64,000 bases of DNA, from positions 124,001 to 188,000 of the forward strand of contig JADJWX010000006.1 of the NCBI GenBank assembly GCA_016716135.1, written 5' to 3'. The notes beneath the pieces are model-generated. The model was not told the origin of the DNA. It searched no databases and worked only from the letters and a program-made list of their open reading frames with translations. The position numbers were made by a program, and so were the translations under genes. Source of the stretch: Lewinellaceae bacterium (GTDB lineage Bacteria; Bacteroidota; Bacteroidia; Chitinophagales; Saprospiraceae). Of the stretch, positions 62,371-64,000 are shown piece after piece. Every line of letters begins with the position of its first letter. Position 1 is the first letter of the stretch.

Positions 62371-63504
62371 TTATTCCTTGCCCTTAAACGCCAGGGTAAA
62401 TACGGTGGATTTCACACCTTTTTCATCCAGCGAGTACATATTCCCTTTTTCGACGTACAGGGTGCGCAGTTCATCGGCACGCAAATTTTCGTCGTGAAAC
62501 AGGTCGACACAAACGAGGCTGCCATCGTACAGGGCCATGACGTCGGGGACCAGCGTATGGCCAACCACGATACGTTTGACGCCGGCAAAGGCAAGTGCTG
62601 CGTCCATTTCCTCCCGGCTGATTTTATTCTTGGCGGCGCCGCGAAACCAGAGCACGCCCACTTCGGGATGAAAGACATATTGGGCAAGGGAGTCAACAAT
62701 TTCGCCATAGTTGACGCCCAGATACCGGCGGGCGATGTAATTCAGATCGCTGATGCGAAGTGTGGACGCCGCCACATAGGGGCTGATGCCGCCATGGCAA
62801 AAGGCGAAGTCGCCAATTTTTACAATCGCGTTTTTGGTGCGCAACCAGCGACCGAGTTCGGAATGATCATCGTACCACAGATTGTAGGTTTCGCCGATCA
62901 ATTGGGCATTTTCCATGTATTTATTGCGCACGTAGCCGTATTCGCCGCAGAGGTTCATGGCTTCGTGGTTGCCGAGGATGAAATGGATGTTCCCACCGGC
63001 TTTCTCCGCTTCCGATTCCAGTTTGTAAATCAACCAAAGGCATTCGGTCACATTGGTCCCGCGGTCGAAAAAATCGCCGATCAAAACCAGGTGGCCATTG
63101 CCAAAGGTCCAGTTGAAGTTGGCGTCCATAACCCGGGCGCCCTGCAGGATACGTTTGAAGGCTTCGAAATTCCCTTCAATATCGGAAAGTACCAGCATGC
63201 GGTCGGGGAGGGAAAAGCGGTCTTTGTCGACTTTGAGCTTGTCTTTGAGCGTAAACGAAAAAGCATCACCGGTTTCCGGCACGACGCATTTCAGTTTGAC
63301 TTCTTCCCGTTTTGTATAATATTTTACCCGGACAACGAGGCCGGTATCGACTTTTTCAACCGTTTTAACCACAATATTTTTACCGCGGTAGAAAACATGA
63401 GGGCCGTCTGCACCTGCCTTGGATTTGTCAATCAAAGGATCGCCGGCATAAACCTGACTGGTGAGGGATACCAAAAGCGCAATAAACAGAGATTTGAAAG
63501 CCAT
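62371..63504 (-). CDS. Exported Shelph-type metallophosphoesterase
   Basis: A 377-residue protein with a signal peptide (FKSLFIALLVSLTSQVYA). After about 100 residues of N-terminal beta domain, the calcineurin-like core has LVLSDIEGNFEAF, LIGDFFDRGTNV, FILGNHEAMN, FAFCHGGISP and VVGHTLVPD. This order is that of Shewanella-like PPP phosphatases, here with SDIEG in place of the usual GDxHG. It would dephosphorylate proteins or small molecules in the periplasm. The family is confident; the substrate is unknown. Confidence 0.85.
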   Translation of the reverse strand: MAFKSLFIALLVSLTSQVYAGDPLIDKSKAGADGPHVFYRGKNIVVKTVEKVDTGLVVRVKYYTKREEVKLKCVVPETGDAFSFTLKDKLKVDKDRFSLPDRMLVLSDIEGNFEAFKRILQGARVMDANFNWTFGNGHLVLIGDFFDRGTNVTECLWLIYKLESEAEKAGGNIHFILGNHEAMNLCGEYGYVRNKYMENAQLIGETYNLWYDDHSELGRWLRTKNAIVKIGDFAFCHGGISPYVAASTLRISDLNYIARRYLGVNYGEIVDSLAQYVFHPEVGVLWFRGAAKNKISREEMDAALAFAGVKRIVVGHTLVPDVMALYDGSLVCVDLFHDENLRADELRTLYVEKGNMYSLDEKGVKSTVFTLAFKGKE

Positions 63505-63852
63505 GCAAAAAGAAATTAGTTGAAAGCGGATAATGTATTAACGCCGGATTGGCAGAATTGTCACAAGCGACCGGACTGGTCCCCCGTTTATGCAGGCAAG
63601 AACACGGAAGTGGTGCGCAAATATAATTCTTTTTTTTAGGTGACCAGTTGCCTGCATAAACGCCCGGACAAAAGGAAGATGGCTGTTTTGGAAATTTAAT
63701 TTGGATTACGCGGCATTCCTTCGACCAACTATTTTGGGGAAACATTGACAGTTTCTTGACAAAAACACCTTCGGCAATTGGTTTCTTTTAAAATTTTTAT
63801 CGGCTTATCCGGCTGGCTGGGTAATTTGCCGCCAAACAAATTTGCACGGTTT
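63505..63852. other. Intergenic region between divergent genes with a hairpin
   Basis: No gene is visible. GTTTATGCAGGCAA (63586-63599) is exactly complementary to TTGCCTGCATAAAC (63648-63661), and ACTGGTC/GACCAGT extends the pairing partly. The rest is AT-rich and should hold the divergent promoters of the phosphatase and amidohydrolase genes, but I find no exact TAnnTTTG in the right position. Confidence 0.5.
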
Positions 63853-64000
63853 ATGCGAAAACTTGCCGCGAAACGGATTTATCCGGTCGCTTCTGATCCG
63901 GTTGAAAATGGGGTGGTAATCACCGATGATTCAGGAAAAATCCTTGCCATTGAACGCCAGTCGCAACATGACCCAGCCAGCCTCGAACAGGTTGACGGAG
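63853..64000 (+). CDS. Amidohydrolase family protein (partial, N-terminal end)
   Basis: Only the first 49 codons are inside the window. The start MRKLAAKRIYPVASDPVENG followed by VVITDDSGKILAIER has the small N-terminal beta strand layout of amidohydrolase/chlorohydrolase-type metal enzymes, whose catalytic barrel would begin just beyond the edge. The metal-binding HxH is not visible, so the call rests on N-terminal similarity alone. Confidence 0.5.
   Translation, partial: MRKLAAKRIYPVASDPVENGVVITDDSGKILAIERQSQHDPASLEQVDG

Overview
The window looks like a chromosomal segment of a Bacteroidota bacterium, probably a Saprospiria-type lineage (inference). The signs are C-terminal sorting domains of the type IX secretion system (T9SS), of type A and type B, on several large secreted proteins; many upstream regions carrying the Bacteroidota -7 promoter element TAnnTTTG; a PafA-type alkaline phosphatase; CreD beside a winged-helix regulator; and many SprB, WG-repeat and DUF families common in this phylum. 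I see no tRNA, rRNA, CRISPR array, prophage or complete IS element.

Layout. 0-5 kb: end of a BNR/sortilin-like secreted protein (minus), a LolA-like periplasmic protein, a gluzincin-like metallopeptidase, a lipoprotein and an ABC-F ATPase. 5-7.1 kb: a UPF1-like helicase gene broken by two copies of a GC-rich palindromic element. 7.3-12 kb: DUF2339/DUF3999 membrane pair and a bestrophin. 12.2-13.26 kb: a block with aberrant base composition that is probably an assembly artefact. 13.3-16.3 kb: membrane protein, winged-helix regulator, CreD and DUF1361, with the same inverted repeat ACTTTG-N5-CAAAGT before the first and third genes. 16.4-18.2 kb (minus): frameshifted patatin phospholipase and an STM3941-like protein. 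18.4-25.8 kb: a large T9SS cargo protein, then a sugar-processing cluster (Gfo/Idh/MocA oxidoreductase, double DUF1080 hydrolase, second oxidoreductase). 25.8-33.8 kb: PafA phosphatase, EamA transporter, HIT-DUF4440 fusion, gamma carbonic anhydrase, VanZ, SH3 protein, DprA and a PhoA-like phosphatase. 34.3-41.8 kb: HtpG, a LolC/E-type permease, a potassium channel with a zinc ribbon, a diheme cytochrome lipoprotein and a T9SS type B protein. 41.9-43.4 kb: a gene-free island of nested palindromes ending in a remnant of a DNA-3-methyladenine glycosylase gene. 43.4-48.3 kb: an apparent operon of a secreted helical protein and two WG-repeat proteins. 48.3-64 kb: DUF4846 lipoprotein, beta-helix T9SS protein, CRTAC1-type lipoprotein, DEAD-box helicase, LepA (frameshifted), Uma2 nuclease, double-OmpA protein, two thioredoxin-fold proteins, PD40 protein, NahK-like kinase, Shelph-type phosphatase and the start of an amidohydrolase.

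Much of the content is envelope and secretion biology. Two features stand out beyond ordinary genes. First, a predicted regulator/operator module controls the CreD locus. Second, the intergenic DNA is unusually rich in inverted repeats: hairpins whose arms are short words repeated several times, nested palindromes, and GC-rich palindromes that have landed inside a gene. Single-base homopolymer frameshifts in lepA, the patatin gene, a WG-repeat gene and the glycosylase remnant, together with the 12.2-13.26 kb block, suggest residual sequence errors.
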